Shown piece after piece: positions 1 through 13,659 of a stretch of 64,000 bases of DNA. A model generated the notes under the pieces. The model did no database searches. It saw nothing but the letters and a program-made list of their open reading frames with translations, and had not been told where the DNA came from. A program made the position numbers and the translations under genes. The stretch is from Leuctra nigra (lineage: Eukaryota > Arthropoda > Insecta > Plecoptera > Leuctridae). The DNA is taken from assembly GCA_934045905.1 (NCBI GenBank), contig OW203767.1, positions 28,642,520 to 28,706,519 on the forward strand. The letters run 5' to 3'. Within the stretch, counting starts at the first letter, position 1, and each line of letters starts with the position of its first letter.

Positions 1-3000
1 GGATCTATACGTCTATCCTGTTTCTTTGCAAATGCAATGTTCATCAACGACATTGAAAAATCAACTAGAGTTGAACCGAAACACGAGGAGCTCGGATAAT
101 GAGATTAAATTACGTTTTTATTAATCGATGTTGTAATTATATATATTTTTTAAATAATTTTATCCTGCTTACAAATTAATGGTGAAAAAGGACGACCATT
201 AGCAGTGAAAAATATATTCCAATTTCTGAGTCTTACTAATGATTACTGTTTGTTGGTAGATACCTAAATATAGAATACCTACTCCTTAAAAAATTTCAAA
301 TGAGATTTCGAAAATTATCTTAAACATTTTATATTTTGAAGGACCTTGTTAGGTACATATTTTTGTTTTTGTGTGACAAATTATAGAAATACTCAACATT
401 TGGCGAGAATGTTGGTACAAGGGCATCATTTCGCCGCTGCAAATAACTCAACATCGGCATCTTCCATCTCCCAATGAAATCTTACCCCACTCACCAATTA
501 AGAAGCTAACTACTATTTGTCTCGAACAAGCAGCCAGATGAAGTATCAATATTCACGTCGCACCTCTCCAAGAAACACGCAATTCATCTTGATGTTATTG
601 AACAACCCCACGTCGCCGTCGAATCCCGTCAAGCTATAGATCCGCATTTCTTGTATGTTGACGAATGAATATTCAACATCCTCACTCCTTCCTACATTCA
701 TCCTAACAATGTGAATAGATTCCACCCCCACCCCTTCATCCCCTTATCACGTCGAACGTTCCTTTGCTCATCTAGCGGTGTTTGTTTTAAAAGTTGGCAC
801 TCGTGAAAATCACAAAGTGTTGCCAACCTAACCGGAGATTTCATCTACCTTAATGATTGGTCCAGCCAGCGAAATGAGCTAATTGCTTCGTACTGGCTAA
901 ATAAAGCCATCAACTTCCTTCTACCGACCACACATACAAACTACAGTTCTTTTTTTCGCCTTATATTATTTGCATAGCGGGTTTTGGTGAATCGTTCGTT
1001 TGCTAAAGCTAATAATGGTGGGCCATCGTTGAACCGTTCCCGAGGAGTGATTTTATACGGAATTATTTCGAAGTTCCCATCCAAATACCGTGAAAGATTC
1101 AATTAATATTCAGACCTATTCTTATTTTTACTATGAAACTGGAATAATTGGATGGAAATACCAGCAATTGTTGGCGGCCGAATATTATTTGAGTTTCTTA
1201 AACAAACATGATTTGAGATTGGTGAGAGCAGGTTGTTATTCTTTGATTATAGGCGGGAGATTCCGGGTTCGATTCTCAGAGACGATTTTCCTGACTGATA
1301 TTGTTCATGGTTTACCTCAGAAGAGCCAACTGTTCATTACCAATATGCCACTACCATCACCTTCACACATTCCATCCTTCACCATTCTTAATCATCTTCT
1401 TATCATCATTCATCTTTTCTAATCATCTTCCAATCCCCTCAAATTGTTCGAATACTGTTAAAAAACATATTCGGTAACATAAGAGCTTTATTCAATGTAA
1501 AACTGCGAGTGAATTTAAAACGATTAAATACATGAAAATTTAAGTTTAGGTAACAGAAATATAACAGTTATTAAGTGAATGTAACATGTAATACTATAAA
1601 TTATCTAAATAAATAACATACAAATATATAAGGTTCTGATTATGGTTTAACGTGCTGTTCAAAGTGGCTGCAATAAAAAAATGTATTATTTCAAACTCAA
1701 AAGTACAGATTTATGTAATCTATCGATATTTTCGATGATATCATTGATATCATCAACTATATTTTGTAAATTTGTACTATATATACAATTTTATTGAAAA
1801 CCACTATTGAAAATATCTCACACTTTGTAGTACTACAATTTTTTTAATTCACTTAGGGCCGAAAAAAATTACAAAAAAAACTATGATACGGCCTTGCGTA
1901 CCTAACTAAATTTTATTTTAAAAAAACTATTGTCTATTACAAACGATCCTCTAAACCATCTCCAATCAGCCTCTCGTGTTCATCTCCTCTCTGATCAGCT
2001 GAATCTATTGAGAGCTTATCGTCTGCATGCCAACTGACTGGATAAAAAGCTATCTGTCGAACAAGAGGCCCGACTCAAAAAAGGGGTTTCATTATTCAAA
2101 ACCTCTGAATAATAGTTGGACATTACTTCTGCAGCGGCGAGCATTGTGAATAGGAACCGAACGTCTTGTGATATTGAACGCTCAAAGATGTTGTACCTAT
2201 ATATCTATACTTGTTAGGATCGGGGACAGCAGAGCGAGGGAAAAAGTGGGAGTGACATTTTGTATTTATTTTTATTTTTATGTTTTTATTATTTTTATTT
2301 TAAATAAGTATTTTAAATAATTTTTTGATAAGTTCCTTTTAGGGACTTAGGTAGTGGAAGAGTGTTTTGTAAATTTATTTTTTTGTGTAAATAAAAGAGG
2401 TGTTCAAACAATAAAAACAATAAAAAAATGTGAACATGGCATTTAACAAAATTAGTAAATCTTTCTCTGTAAAACAGCAACGAAAGAATGTACAAATATA
2501 TCAGAGTTTGACTATTATGAAATGTTATGAAATCTTGTAAAATTCTTGGGTAATTACATAAATTGTTAAGTGTAACTACTCTTATGTCAATCAATATACA
2601 TTTCTTAAGAACAATATAGTGATAAATAATTTGACAAGTTAAACAGGTAATATTTTAAGTCATTAACAGGTGTAATATTAGCATTACACCTGGTATTACA
2701 CTACACTGGTATTACACAATACCAGTATTTAATATACAGATAGTAAAATACTAGTACCATGCAAAGTCACGATTTTAAATCTTTCCTGCTTATTATCAAC
2801 AAATTTAATATTCTTTCATTAATTTTTAAATCGTGAGTTATTTGTTTTTTTACCTTTATTGGTTAAATCAGGCTGATACTTTATATTAGCAGATCATCAT
2901 TTCACCAAAAAATAGTGAATATTAAGAGAAAATGTTTAAAAAAAATCAGTATGACAACCTAAGATGTTGGGTATAATGTTGGCTGAATACTTAAATTACA

Positions 3001-5138
3001 TCTCAATCCATTGACATGCTGATTTATTTGTATTATATTAATTATAATAAAAAATTATAAAAAATAAATTAAAATTTGATTATAATTTACCATTCATAAC
3101 AGTTCCATTTATTTACTATTACAGTTGTATTGTAATTTCAGTCTTGAAACAGTCAAGTACGAGAATGCATATATATATGTATATATATATATATATATAT
3201 TTATATTTATTTGTATCTCATTTAAATATTATAATCCACGCTGTTACCGCTGCGCTGTGTTGAATAAAAACCACCTTGTTAATGCCAAGCTTCACTTGAA
3301 ACGCCTCCCATTTTCTACGTATTATTAATATATATAAAAAAAGGTTCGTCTGGATTTTTGTGATTCAAATTTGAATAGATTATTCAAATGCACGGTAGTT
3401 TTTGTGCTGTCCCAAAGCCTGTCACCAAAGATATCTTATGATAAATATATTTAAAACCAATCTTTGATTCATTGGCCATGGGATTTTCATTGAGGGTCGT
3501 TCTTCTGTATTTTCATATCCTGTCTGCGTGTTCGTTGTGGGAGGTTTTGTAAAGAAGCCCGCAGATGGTTTGAAAAAAATAGAATATGCAAACATTCGGT
3601 TGTCGTTAATGTCGATATTCCAAGAGGTAGAGACCGAGTACACAGAGTGATAAAATATTTGTCAAAAAGGGTTGAATAGGCTTCGTTTCCAGGCTTAAAA
3701 TAATAGTTACATTATTAATATTCTCAGATAGTCGTTATATTGCAATATGTAGTGTTATAGTTCTTAAAATTTTATGGAATTTTTTTAATTTTTTTTTGAA
3801 TATCCTAATTAAGAGTTACTTTTTAACTCGACTAAATATACCAAACTTTCCAACAATGGTAAACCGTTTGCGGGCAAGAGGGCCGTGAAAATCGAAATGG
3901 CACAGATTTCTTATTCAGAAGTTTTCTAGCAAAAGATACATTGTGTCATCGTCTCAGAATAAAGGACCGAACCGATTTTCATGAAATTTCTAAAACATGT
4001 GCACTTTTGGTGTGTGTTGAATGATGATGAATTTTCATAATTAGATATTTGGTATAAAAATACATTTTTGTTATAAATTTTGTTATATTATATTACAGTC
4101 GACATTTTGAATCTCAGTATTTATGAATCCTATTATTTCCGATAGTGAAAACAGAGTACAACGGTTTGACAATATTTTCATTTTTATAATAAACTCCGCG
4201 AGTCCCGAATTCGCCTGGTCATTTTACGTCTTTTCTTTCCTCGCACTGATATTTTCAACTACTGAACAAGTGGCATGCCAGTCGGTAAATGAGATTCCTG
4301 CTTTACCGCCGAGTTAATGAACTGGGAATTGAATTGCCGCTCGGAAATCTCAGGTGTCATTACCGTGTTCAATCTTACGTAAAACTCAACATTTTCAATT
4401 ACACTTGTCGAATGTAATTTTATTTCAGTTTCTAATCTAACAGATCACAATTTCACTCGAGACCACGATGATAATAATTATATTTACTTTTTAAAAGCTA
4501 TGACGTCTGCATTAAATATTTCATCCAAATGATTAAAATCGAATTTAAATTTTGTATCAAACCGTCTCATCTTGATTTCATCTAAAACCGGCAGATTAAA
4601 ACTCTTTGGCAATATAAATATCGTTGCGCAGAGAAATAAGGAATTCATAAAATTACAAAATAATTTATTATATTTAAATAATATTTATATACACTCTACA
4701 ACTAGGTAATTTCGTGGCTGTGAATGATTTTGTAGAATGATTGAAGCTGTCGTGGCCTAAGAGTAAGTACCGTTCCACAATTAAAGGAAAGTCGGACTAG
4801 GATGAAATCAGGACCTCCAAGGAGTGAAGTCTCAGCTACTGCTTGAGCCAACTTGCTCCGCCTCTAAAATAAAATATCTGTTGAATTTGTTTTAGGTAGG
4901 TATATTTCCCGCATGGCATTAATTGAGCAAACGTCTCTTTTTCGCTCTTTTGGCACGTACTTTCCATATTTTTGGCCCAAAGTGTATGGAAATTGGAAAG
5001 TGTCAAATAAAACCGAACTAAGGTGGGAGTTATCTTTGATTGATTGTATCGTGTTTGTTCGGAGATGTGTACATATCGGTGTTCACTCATCAACGCGATA
5101 CACTTAGCGTTTTCAATAAATATGAATCGTTATAAAAA
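1..5138. other. AT-rich region without a recognisable gene
   Basis: No frame here has a recognisable domain or codon bias; the open frames are under about 110 residues and look accidental. The block holds simple AT-rich tracts, including a TA run near 3175-3200. Short hairpins are visible, such as GGTGTAAT/ATTACACC at about 2670-2691 and a GATGATATCA-type palindrome near 1734-1755. A possible decayed family A copy lies at 1290-1440. The stretch 420-780 is slightly richer in GC, but I found no exon in it. It ends sharply at the 107-bp satellite. Confidence 0.6.
1290..1440 (-). mobile_element. possible decayed family A element
   Basis: Read on the minus strand, this has a GAT/GAA-rich segment (ATC/TTC triplets on the plus strand at about 1360-1430). 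That is followed by a degenerate version of the CTGAC...CCTCAG hairpin at about 1294-1322. The order matches clearer family A copies at 13541, 16892 and 59831. Conservation is weak, and the low-complexity part could match by chance. A B-box-like GGGTTCGATTC lies just upstream at about 1266. Confidence 0.25.
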
Positions 5139-8100
5139 GATACCACGTGACGTTGTATCAGGACACGTGACTGCACCCTCCTCAGGATCAGGAACAGCAT
5201 CTTCACGGGACAATTACCCCCCGCTGTGTTCTACACGACCCTTGTGATACCACGTGACATTGTATCAGGCCACGTGACTGCACCCTCCTCAGGATCAGGA
5301 ACAGCATCTTCACGGGACAATTACCCCCCGCTGTGTTCTACACGACCCTTGTGATACCACGTGACGTTGTATCAGGACACGTGACTGCACCCTCCTCAGG
5401 ATCAGGAACAGCATCTTCACGGGACAATTACCCCCCGCTGTGTTCTACACGACCCTTGTGATACCACGTGACGTTGTATCAGGACACGTGACTGCACCCT
5501 CCTCAGGATCAGGAACAGCATCTTCACGGGACAATTACCCCCCGCTGTGTTCTACACGACCCTTGTGATACCACGTGACGTTGTATCAGGACACGTGACT
5601 GCACCCTCCTCAGGATCAGGAACAGCATCTTCACGGGACAATTACCCCCCGCTGTGTTCTACACGACCCTTGTGATACCACGTGACGTTGTATCAGGACA
5701 CGTGACTGCACCCTCCTCAGGATCAGGAACAGCATCTTCACGGGACAATTACCCCCCGCTGTGTTCTACACGACCCTTGGGATACCACGTGACGTTGTAT
5801 CAGGACACGTGACTGCACCCTCCTCAGGATCAGGAACAGATCTTCACGGGACAATTACCCCCCGCTGTGTTCTACACGACCCTTGTGATACCACGTAACG
5901 TTGTATCAGGACACGTGACTGCACCCTCCTCAGGATCAGGAACAGCATCTTCACGGGACAATTACCCCCCGCTGTGTTCTACACAACCCTTGTGATACCA
6001 CGTGACGTTGTATCAGGACACGTGACTGCACCCTCCTCAGGATCAGGAACAGCATCTTCACGGGACAATTACCCCCCGCTGTGTTCTACACGACCCTTGT
6101 GATACCACGTGACATTGTATCAGGCCACGTGACTGCACCCTCCTCAGGATCAGGAACAGCATCTTCACGGGACAATTACCCCCCGCTGTGTTCTACACGA
6201 CCCTTGTGATACCACGTGACGTTGTATCAGGCCACGTGACTGCACCCTCCTCAGGATCAGGAACAGCATCTTCACGGGACAATAACCCCCCGCTGTGTTC
6301 TACACGACCCTTGTGATACCACGTGACGTTGTATCAGGACACGTGACTGCACCCTCCTCAGGATCAGGAACAGCATCTTCACGGAACAATTACCCCCCGC
6401 TGTGTTCTACACGACCCTTGTGATACCACGTGACGTTGTATCAGGACACGTGACTGCACCCTCCTCAGGATCAGGAACAGCATCTTCACGGGACAATTAC
6501 CCCCCGCTGTGTTCTACACGACCCTTGTGATACCACGTGACGTTGTATCAGGACACGTGACTGCACCCTCCTCAGGATCAGGAACAGCATCTTCACGGGA
6601 CAATTACCCCCCGCTGTGTTCTACACGACCCTTGTGATACCACGTGACGTTGTATCAGGACACGTGACTGCACCCTCCTCAGGATCAGGAACAGCATCTT
6701 CACGGGACAATTACCCCCCGCTGTGTTCTACACGACCCTTGTGATACCACGTGACGTTGTATCAGGACACGTGACTGCACACTCCTCAGGATCAGGAACA
6801 GCATCTTCACGGGACAATTACCCCCCGCTGTGTTCTACACGACCCTTGTGATACCACGTGACGTTGTATCAGGACACGTGACTGCACCCTCCTCAGGATC
6901 AGGAACAGCATCTTCACGGGACAATTACCCCCCGCTGTGTTCTACACGACCCTTGTGATACCACGTGACGTTGTATCAGGACACGTGACTGCACCCTCCT
7001 CAGGATCAGGAACAGCATCTTCACGGGACAATTACCCCCCGCTGTGTTCTACACGACCCTTGTGATACCACGTGACGTTGTATCAGGACACGTGACTGCA
7101 CCCTCCTCAGGATCAGGAACAGCATCTTCACGGGACAATTACCCCCCGCTGTGTTCTACACGACCCTTGTGATACCACGTGACGTTGTATCAGGACACGT
7201 GACTGCACCCTCCTCAGGATCAGGAACAGCATCTTCACGGGACAATTACCCCCCGCTGTGTTCTACACGACCCTTGTGATACCACGTGACGTTGTATCAG
7301 GACACGTGACTGCACCCTCCTCAGGATCAGGAACAGCATCTTCACGGGACAATTACCCCCCGCTGTGTTCTACACGACCCTTGTGATACCACGTGACGTT
7401 GTATCAGGACACGTGACTGCACCCTCCTCAGGATCAGGAACAGCATCTTCACGGGACAATTACCCCCCGCTGTGTTCTACACGACCCTTGTGATACCACG
7501 TGACGTTGTATCAGGACACGTGACTGCACACTCCTCAGGATCAGGAACAGCATCTTCACGGGACAATTACCCCCCGCTGTGTTCTACACGACCCTTGTGA
7601 TACCACGTGACGTTGTATCAGGACACGTGACTGCACCCTCCTCAGGATCAGGAACAGCATCTTCACGGGACAATTACCCCCCGCTGTGTTCTACACGACC
7701 CTTGTGATACCACGTGACGTTGTATCAGGACACGTGACTGCACCCTCCTCAGGATCAGGAACAGCATCTTCACGGGACAATTACCCCCCGCTGTGTTCTA
7801 CACGACCCTTGTGATACCACGTGACGTTGTATCAGGACACGTGACTGCACCCTCCTCAGGATCAGGAACAGCATCTTCACGGGACAATTACCCCCCGCTG
7901 TGTTCTACACGACCCTTGTGATACCACGTGACGTTGTATCAGGACACGTGACTGCACCCTCCTCAGGATCAGGAACAGCATCTTCACGGGACAATTACCC
8001 CCCGCTGTGTTCTACACGACCCTTGAGATACCACGTGACGTTGTATCAGGCCACGTGACTGCACCCTCCTCAGGATCAGGAACAGCATCTTCACGGGACA

Positions 8101-11100
8101 ATTACCCCCCGCTGTGTTCTACACGACCCTTGTGATACCACGTGACGTTGTATCAGGACACGTGACTGCACCCTCCTCAGGATCAGGAACAGCATCTTCA
8201 CGGGACAATTACCCCCCGCTGTGTTCTACACGACCCTTGAGATACCACGTGACGTTGTATCAGGACACGTGACTGCACCCTCCTCAGGATCAGGAACAGC
8301 ATCTTCACGGGACAATTACCCCCCGCTGTGTTCTACACGACCCTTGTGATACCACGTGACGTTGTATCAGGACACGTGACTGCACCCTCCTCAGGATCAG
8401 GAACAGCATCTTCACGGGACAATTACCCCCGCTGTGTTCTACACGACCCTTGTGATACCACGTGACGTTGTATCAGGACACGTGACTGCACCCTCCTCAG
8501 GATCAGGAACAGCATCTTCACGGGACAATTACCCCCCGCTGTGTTCTTCACGACCCTTGTGATACCACGTGACGTTGTATCAGGACACGTGACTGCACCC
8601 TCCTCAGGATCAGGAACAGCATCTTCACGGGACAATTACCCCCCGCTGTGTTCTACACGACCCTTGTGATACCACGTGACGTTGTATCAGGCCACGTGAC
8701 TGCACCCTCCTCAGGATCAGGAACAGCATCTTCACGGGACAATTACCCCCCGCTGTGTTCTACACGACCCTTGTGATACCACTTGACGTTTTATCAGGAC
8801 ACGTGTTTGCACCCTCCTCAGGATCAGGAACAGCATCTTCACGGGACAATTACCCCCCGCTGTGTTCAACACGACACTTGTGATATCACGTGACGTTGTA
8901 TCAGGACACGTGACTGCACCCTCCTCAGGATCAGGAACAGCATCTTCACGGGACAATTACCCCCCGCTGTGTTCTACACGACCCTTGTGATACCACGTGA
9001 CGTTGTATCAGGACACGTGACTGCACCCTTCTCAGGATCAGGAACAGCATCTTCACGGGACAATTACCCCCCGCTGTGTTCTACACGACCCTTGTGATAC
9101 CACGTGACGTTGTATCAGGACACGTGACTGCACCCTCCTCAGGATCAGGAACAGCATCTTCACGGGACAATTACCCCCCCCGCTGTGTTCTACACGACCC
9201 TTGTGATACCACGTGACGTTGTATCAGGACACGTGATTGCACCCTCCTCAGGATCAGGAACAGCATCTTCACGGGACAAATACCCCCCGCTGTGTTCTAC
9301 ACGACCCTTGTGATTCCACGTGACGTTGTATCAGGACACGTGACTGCACCCTCCTCAGGATCAGGAACAGCATCTTCACGGGACAATTACCCCCCGCTGT
9401 GTTCTACACGACCCTTGTGATACCACGTGACGTTGTATCAGGACACGTGACTGCACCCTCCTCAGGATCAGGAACAGCATCTTCACGGGACAATTACCCC
9501 CCGCTGTGTTCTACACGACCCTTGTGATACCACGTGACTTTGTATCAGGACACGTGACTGCAACCTCCTCAGGATCAGGAACAGCATCTTCACGGGACAA
9601 TTACCCCCCGCTGTGTTCTACACGACCCTTGTGATACCACGTGACGTTGTATCAGGACACGTGACTGCACCCTCCTCAGGATCAGGAACAGCATCTTCAC
9701 GGGACAATTACCCCCCGCTGTGTTCTACACGACCCTTGTGATACCACGTGACGTTGTATCAGACCACGTGACTGCACCCTCCTCAGGATCAGGAACAGCA
9801 TCTTCACGGGACAATTACCCCCCGCTGTGTTCTATACGACCCTTGTGAAACCACGTGACGTTGTATCAGGCCACGTGACTGCACCCTCCTCAGGATCAGG
9901 AACAGCATCTTCACGGGACAATTACCCCCCGCTGTGTTCTACACGACCCTTGTGATACCACGTGACGTTGTATCAGGACACGTGACTGCACCCTCCTCAG
10001 GATCAGGAACAGCATCTTCACGGGACAATTACCCCCCGCTGTGTTCTACACGACCCTTGTGATACCACGTGACGTTGTTTTAGGACACGTGACTGCACCC
10101 TCCTCAGGATCAGGAACAGCATCTTCACGGGACAATTACCCCCCGCTGTGTTCTACACGACCTTTGTGATACCACGTGACATTGTATCAGGCCACGTGAC
10201 TGCACCCTCCTCAGGATCAGGAACAGCATCTTCACGGGACAATTACCCCTCGCTGTGTTCTACACGACCCTTGTGATACCACGTGACATTGTATCAGGCC
10301 ACGTGACTGCACCCTCCTCAGGATCAGGAACAGCATCTTCACGGGACAATTACCCCCCGCTGTGTTCTACACGACCCTTGTGATACCACGTGACATTGTA
10401 TCAGGCCACGTGACTGCACCCTCCTCAGGATCAGGAACAGCATCTTCACGGGACAATTACCCCCCGCTGTGTTCTACACGACCCTTGTGATACCACGTGA
10501 CGTTGTATCAGGACACGTGACTGCACCCTCCTCAGGATCAGGAACAGCATCTTCACGGGACAATTACCCCCCGCTGTGTTCTACACGACCCTTGTGATAC
10601 CACGTGACGTTGTATCAGGACACGTGACTGCACCCTCCTCAGGATCAGGAACAGCATCTTTACGGGACAATTACCCCCCGCTGTGTTCTACACAACCCTT
10701 GTGATACCACGTGACATTGTATCAGGACACGTGACTGCACCCTCCTCAGGATCAGGAACAGCATCTTCACGGGACAATTACCCCCCGCTGTGTTCTACAC
10801 GACCCTTGTGATACCACGTGACGTTGTATCAGGACACGTGACTGCACCCTCCTCAGGATCAGGAACAGCATCTTCACGGGACAATTACCCCCCGCTGTGT
10901 TCTACACGACCCTTGTGATACCACGTGACGTTGTATCAGGACACGTGACTGCACCCTCCTCAGGATCAGGAACAGCATCTTCACGGGACAATTACCCCCC
11001 GCTGTGTTCTACACGACCCTTGTGATACCACGTGACGTTGTATCAGGACACGTGACTGCACCCTCCTAAGGATCAGGAACAGCATCTTCACGGGACAATT

Positions 11101-11986
11101 ACCCCCCGCTGTGTTCTACACGACCCTTGTGATACCACGTGACGTTGTATCAGGACACGTGACTTCACCCTCCTCAGGATCAGGAACAGCATCTTCACGG
11201 GACAATAACACCCCGCTGTGTTCTACACGACCCTTGTGATACCACGTGACGTTGTATCAGGACACGTGACTGCACCCTCCTCAGGATCAGGAACAGCATC
11301 TTCACGGGACAATTACCCCCCGCTGTGTTCTACACGACCCTTGTGATACCACGTGACGTTGTATCAGGACACGTGACTGCACCCTCCTCAGGATCAGGAA
11401 CAGCATCTTCACGGGACAATTACCCCCCGCTGTGTTCTACACGACCCTTGTGATACCACGTGACGTTGTATCAGGACACGTGACTGCACCCTCCTCAGGA
11501 TCAGGAACAGCATCTTCACGGGACAATTACCCCCCGCTGTGTTCTACACGACCCTTGAGATACCACGTGACGTTGTATCAGGACACGTGACTGCACCCTC
11601 CTCAGGATCAGGAACAGCATCTTCACGGGACAATTACCCCTCGCTGTGTTCTACACGACCCTTGAGATACCACGTGACGTTGTATCAGGACACGTGACTG
11701 CACCCTCCTCAGGATCAGGAACAGCATCTTCACGGGACAATTACCCCCCGCGTTGTTCTACAAGACCCTTGTGATACCACGTGACGTTGTATCAGGACAC
11801 GTGACTGCACCCTCCTCAGGATCAGGAACAGCATCTTCACGGGACAATTACCCCCCGCTGTGTTCTACACGACCCTTGTGATACCACGTGACGTTGTATC
11901 AGGACACGTGACTGCACCCTCCTCAGGATCAGGAACAGCATCTTCACGGGACAATTACCCCCCGCTGTGTTCTACACGACCCTTGT
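5139..11986. repeat. 107-bp satellite array, 64 units
   Basis: A head-to-tail array begins abruptly with GATACCACGTGAC after AT-rich DNA and ends in a broken unit (GATACC then TTGGTGAC) at about 11987. The span of 6848 bp is exactly 64 x 107, although single units show small indels: one base lost near 5840, one C lost near 8430, two Cs gained near 9176. Each unit is about 54% GC against an AT-rich flank. Each carries CACGTG at unit positions 6-11 and 26-31, a TGACGTT half-site, a CCTCAGGATCAGGAACAG segment and a run of six Cs. Units differ at only a few positions. A recurrent variant has GACATTG and GGCCACGTG instead of GACGTTG and GGACACGTG; it occurs near 5246 and 6105 and in three consecutive units at about 10170-10410. 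Because 107 is not a multiple of 3, the minus-strand open frames crossing two units (about 8423-8635 and 8732-8956) are a by-product of the repeat. Such homogeneity suggests recent unequal exchange or amplification. Confidence 0.97.
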
Positions 11987-13408
11987 GATACCTTGGTGAC
12001 GTGCATCTTGTAGGCCGTGACATCTCCCGACAGTTCGCATCTCGACAAGAAAACATTGCTACTTGGTTACATTTAGACCGTCCCCTTTACACAGTTTTTG
12101 ATAATATCTGTGTTTACACAGTTCCTCTGATCGAGCTGAATATTTTCATAGTTATAGAGATCATGTCTGGTACTGACTGTAGTTTTTAACAAAATCTCGT
12201 AATGGTTGAAAAGTCAAAATATTCTAATCAAATCAAAATGTAGCAAGATCATAAAGAATTGCATTAGGTAGTACTTTATATTTTTTATTTACAAAGCATG
12301 CAAAATCGGTCAAGAAATACATGTCAGGCTTATTTTGATATAGGTGTCAAAATTCATCCATCGACAAGAATCTGCTCCACCAAGCAGAAATGGGTTGTTT
12401 TTTGAGTGTAAGTGTATTTTGATATGAATAATAATATATCAATTCAATTCCAGTTTCATTTTAATGGCAAATTGACATACTATAGCAATTAAAAAATGAT
12501 AATATTCAAGAGTTAGATTGATTGGTTATGGTGATTTCAAGTTTTCTTCGGTTTGAAGTGTCCGGTGTTAGAATGTCCTTTAGATGATACTTGGCTTTCA
12601 TTCATGTTGTTTAATATTGAGTTGAGTCCAGGAAGTTGGTTGATAATTTCCAGCCGTCAAGCAAAGACAATCTTTACGCCTGATTTTAATAATTTACTTT
12701 GTTTTTGTCTTCCGATATGAAATTGACGTCGGCTTAAAAAACAAGATAATGAAAAACCCGTTAGCGAAATTATTCTTCGAAAATAATTAAACCATTATTT
12801 ATAGATTCAAGATTTTTTCCATGCGATTGTTAATAAACTCGAGTTTTTATTCCAACCCTCCCTCCACCCCACCCCCACCCCCAACAGCGGTATGAAGATA
12901 TTCCATTTTCAAAATTCGAAAGACAAAAACAAATTTTAGTAATTTTGTTCACTTATTTTCTCATTAGCAGCATAAGAAGATCGTACCCAAGCCTATGGAT
13001 ATACATTATTATGCAACAAAACAATAAAAACGTAAAAAAAACTCTTACTATCGTTATAGATAATTTGTAATGAAGAACGTGGCTTAAAACCACTTTAATC
13101 GCGATTAAAAACTAATGAATCAGTCATTAAAATCGAATAAACAGTATCAGAAAAGAACCCGAAGCAAAGTTCGTTAATCGAATCTTAATAGAGATCGATT
13201 TTCGATGGCTACGAAATGCTTCAAGTCATGATTTTATGTCATTTTTTTAATCTTTTTGTCGACACATTATCATCAAATGTTGCTCACAAATGTCTCATCT
13301 ACACGCCCCGAAAATTATTATCAAGTCTTTCTATCATGGGAATTGTCCTCTCGGTGTAATAATAATTGTGTAGGAAACGCTTGCAATAAGAAGAAAAAAA
13401 CATGAACC
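11987..13408. other. AT-rich region, nothing recognised
   Basis: This block between the satellite and the first small MITE has no recognisable coding frame. It contains a C-rich tract (CCCTCC/CACCCCC) at about 12858-12884 and otherwise AT-rich sequence. The first 200 bases after the array (GTGCATCTTG onwards) are not satellite-like and may be the original flank. Confidence 0.6.
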
Positions 13409-13520
13409 TAAAGGTTGATGCACAATTGACGCAGACGGACGACGCGGACGGACGACGGAGACGGATACAATGATAACTTAGTCGACGTCCGTCCGCGTCC
13501 GATTGTGAATATGCCTTTAA
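13409..13520. mobile_element. short MITE with GGACG-rich terminal inverted repeats
   Basis: The left end AAAGGTTGATGCACAAT and the right end ATTGTGAATATGCCTTT are imperfect inverted repeats. They flank a core of CGGACG/CGTCCG motifs around a central AACTTAGTCG. The whole is about 107-111 bp and can fold into one long hairpin. TA lies immediately outside both ends, consistent with a TA target duplication, though the boundary is ambiguous by a base or two. It has no coding capacity. The superfamily is not determined. Confidence 0.7.
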
Positions 13521-13540
13521 GCTTATTTTTCAGTAGTATT

Positions 13541-13659
13541 TAACGTCGCACTGTTCTGCAGGTCTAATGGTTAAAGGAAGGATGGACTGTGGGAAGGAGG
13601 TGGACTTCCCAGCATTTTCTCTCGACTGAGGGAAAATACTAAATAACCTCAGTCGAAAA
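13541..13659 (+). mobile_element. family A short element, copy 1
   Basis: This near-complete copy of a repeat recurs across the window. It opens with CGTCGCACTGTTCTGCAG. A GGATGG...GGGAAGGAGG segment and TTCCCAGCATTTTCTCTC follow. It closes with a hairpin whose arms are CGACTGAGG and CCTCAGTCG. Nothing in it codes for protein. The hairpin at the 3' end and the lack of a poly-A tail argue against a simple retroposon. Confidence 0.75.

Noticed and set aside
8423..8956. Minus-strand open frames of 70 and 74 residues in the satellite
   Set aside because: They are pieces of the 107-bp repeat read through units with small indels; the frame changes every unit and no stable product is possible.
5139..11986. 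CRISPR array
   Set aside because: The repeats are contiguous 107-bp units without variable spacers, and the window is eukaryotic in character.
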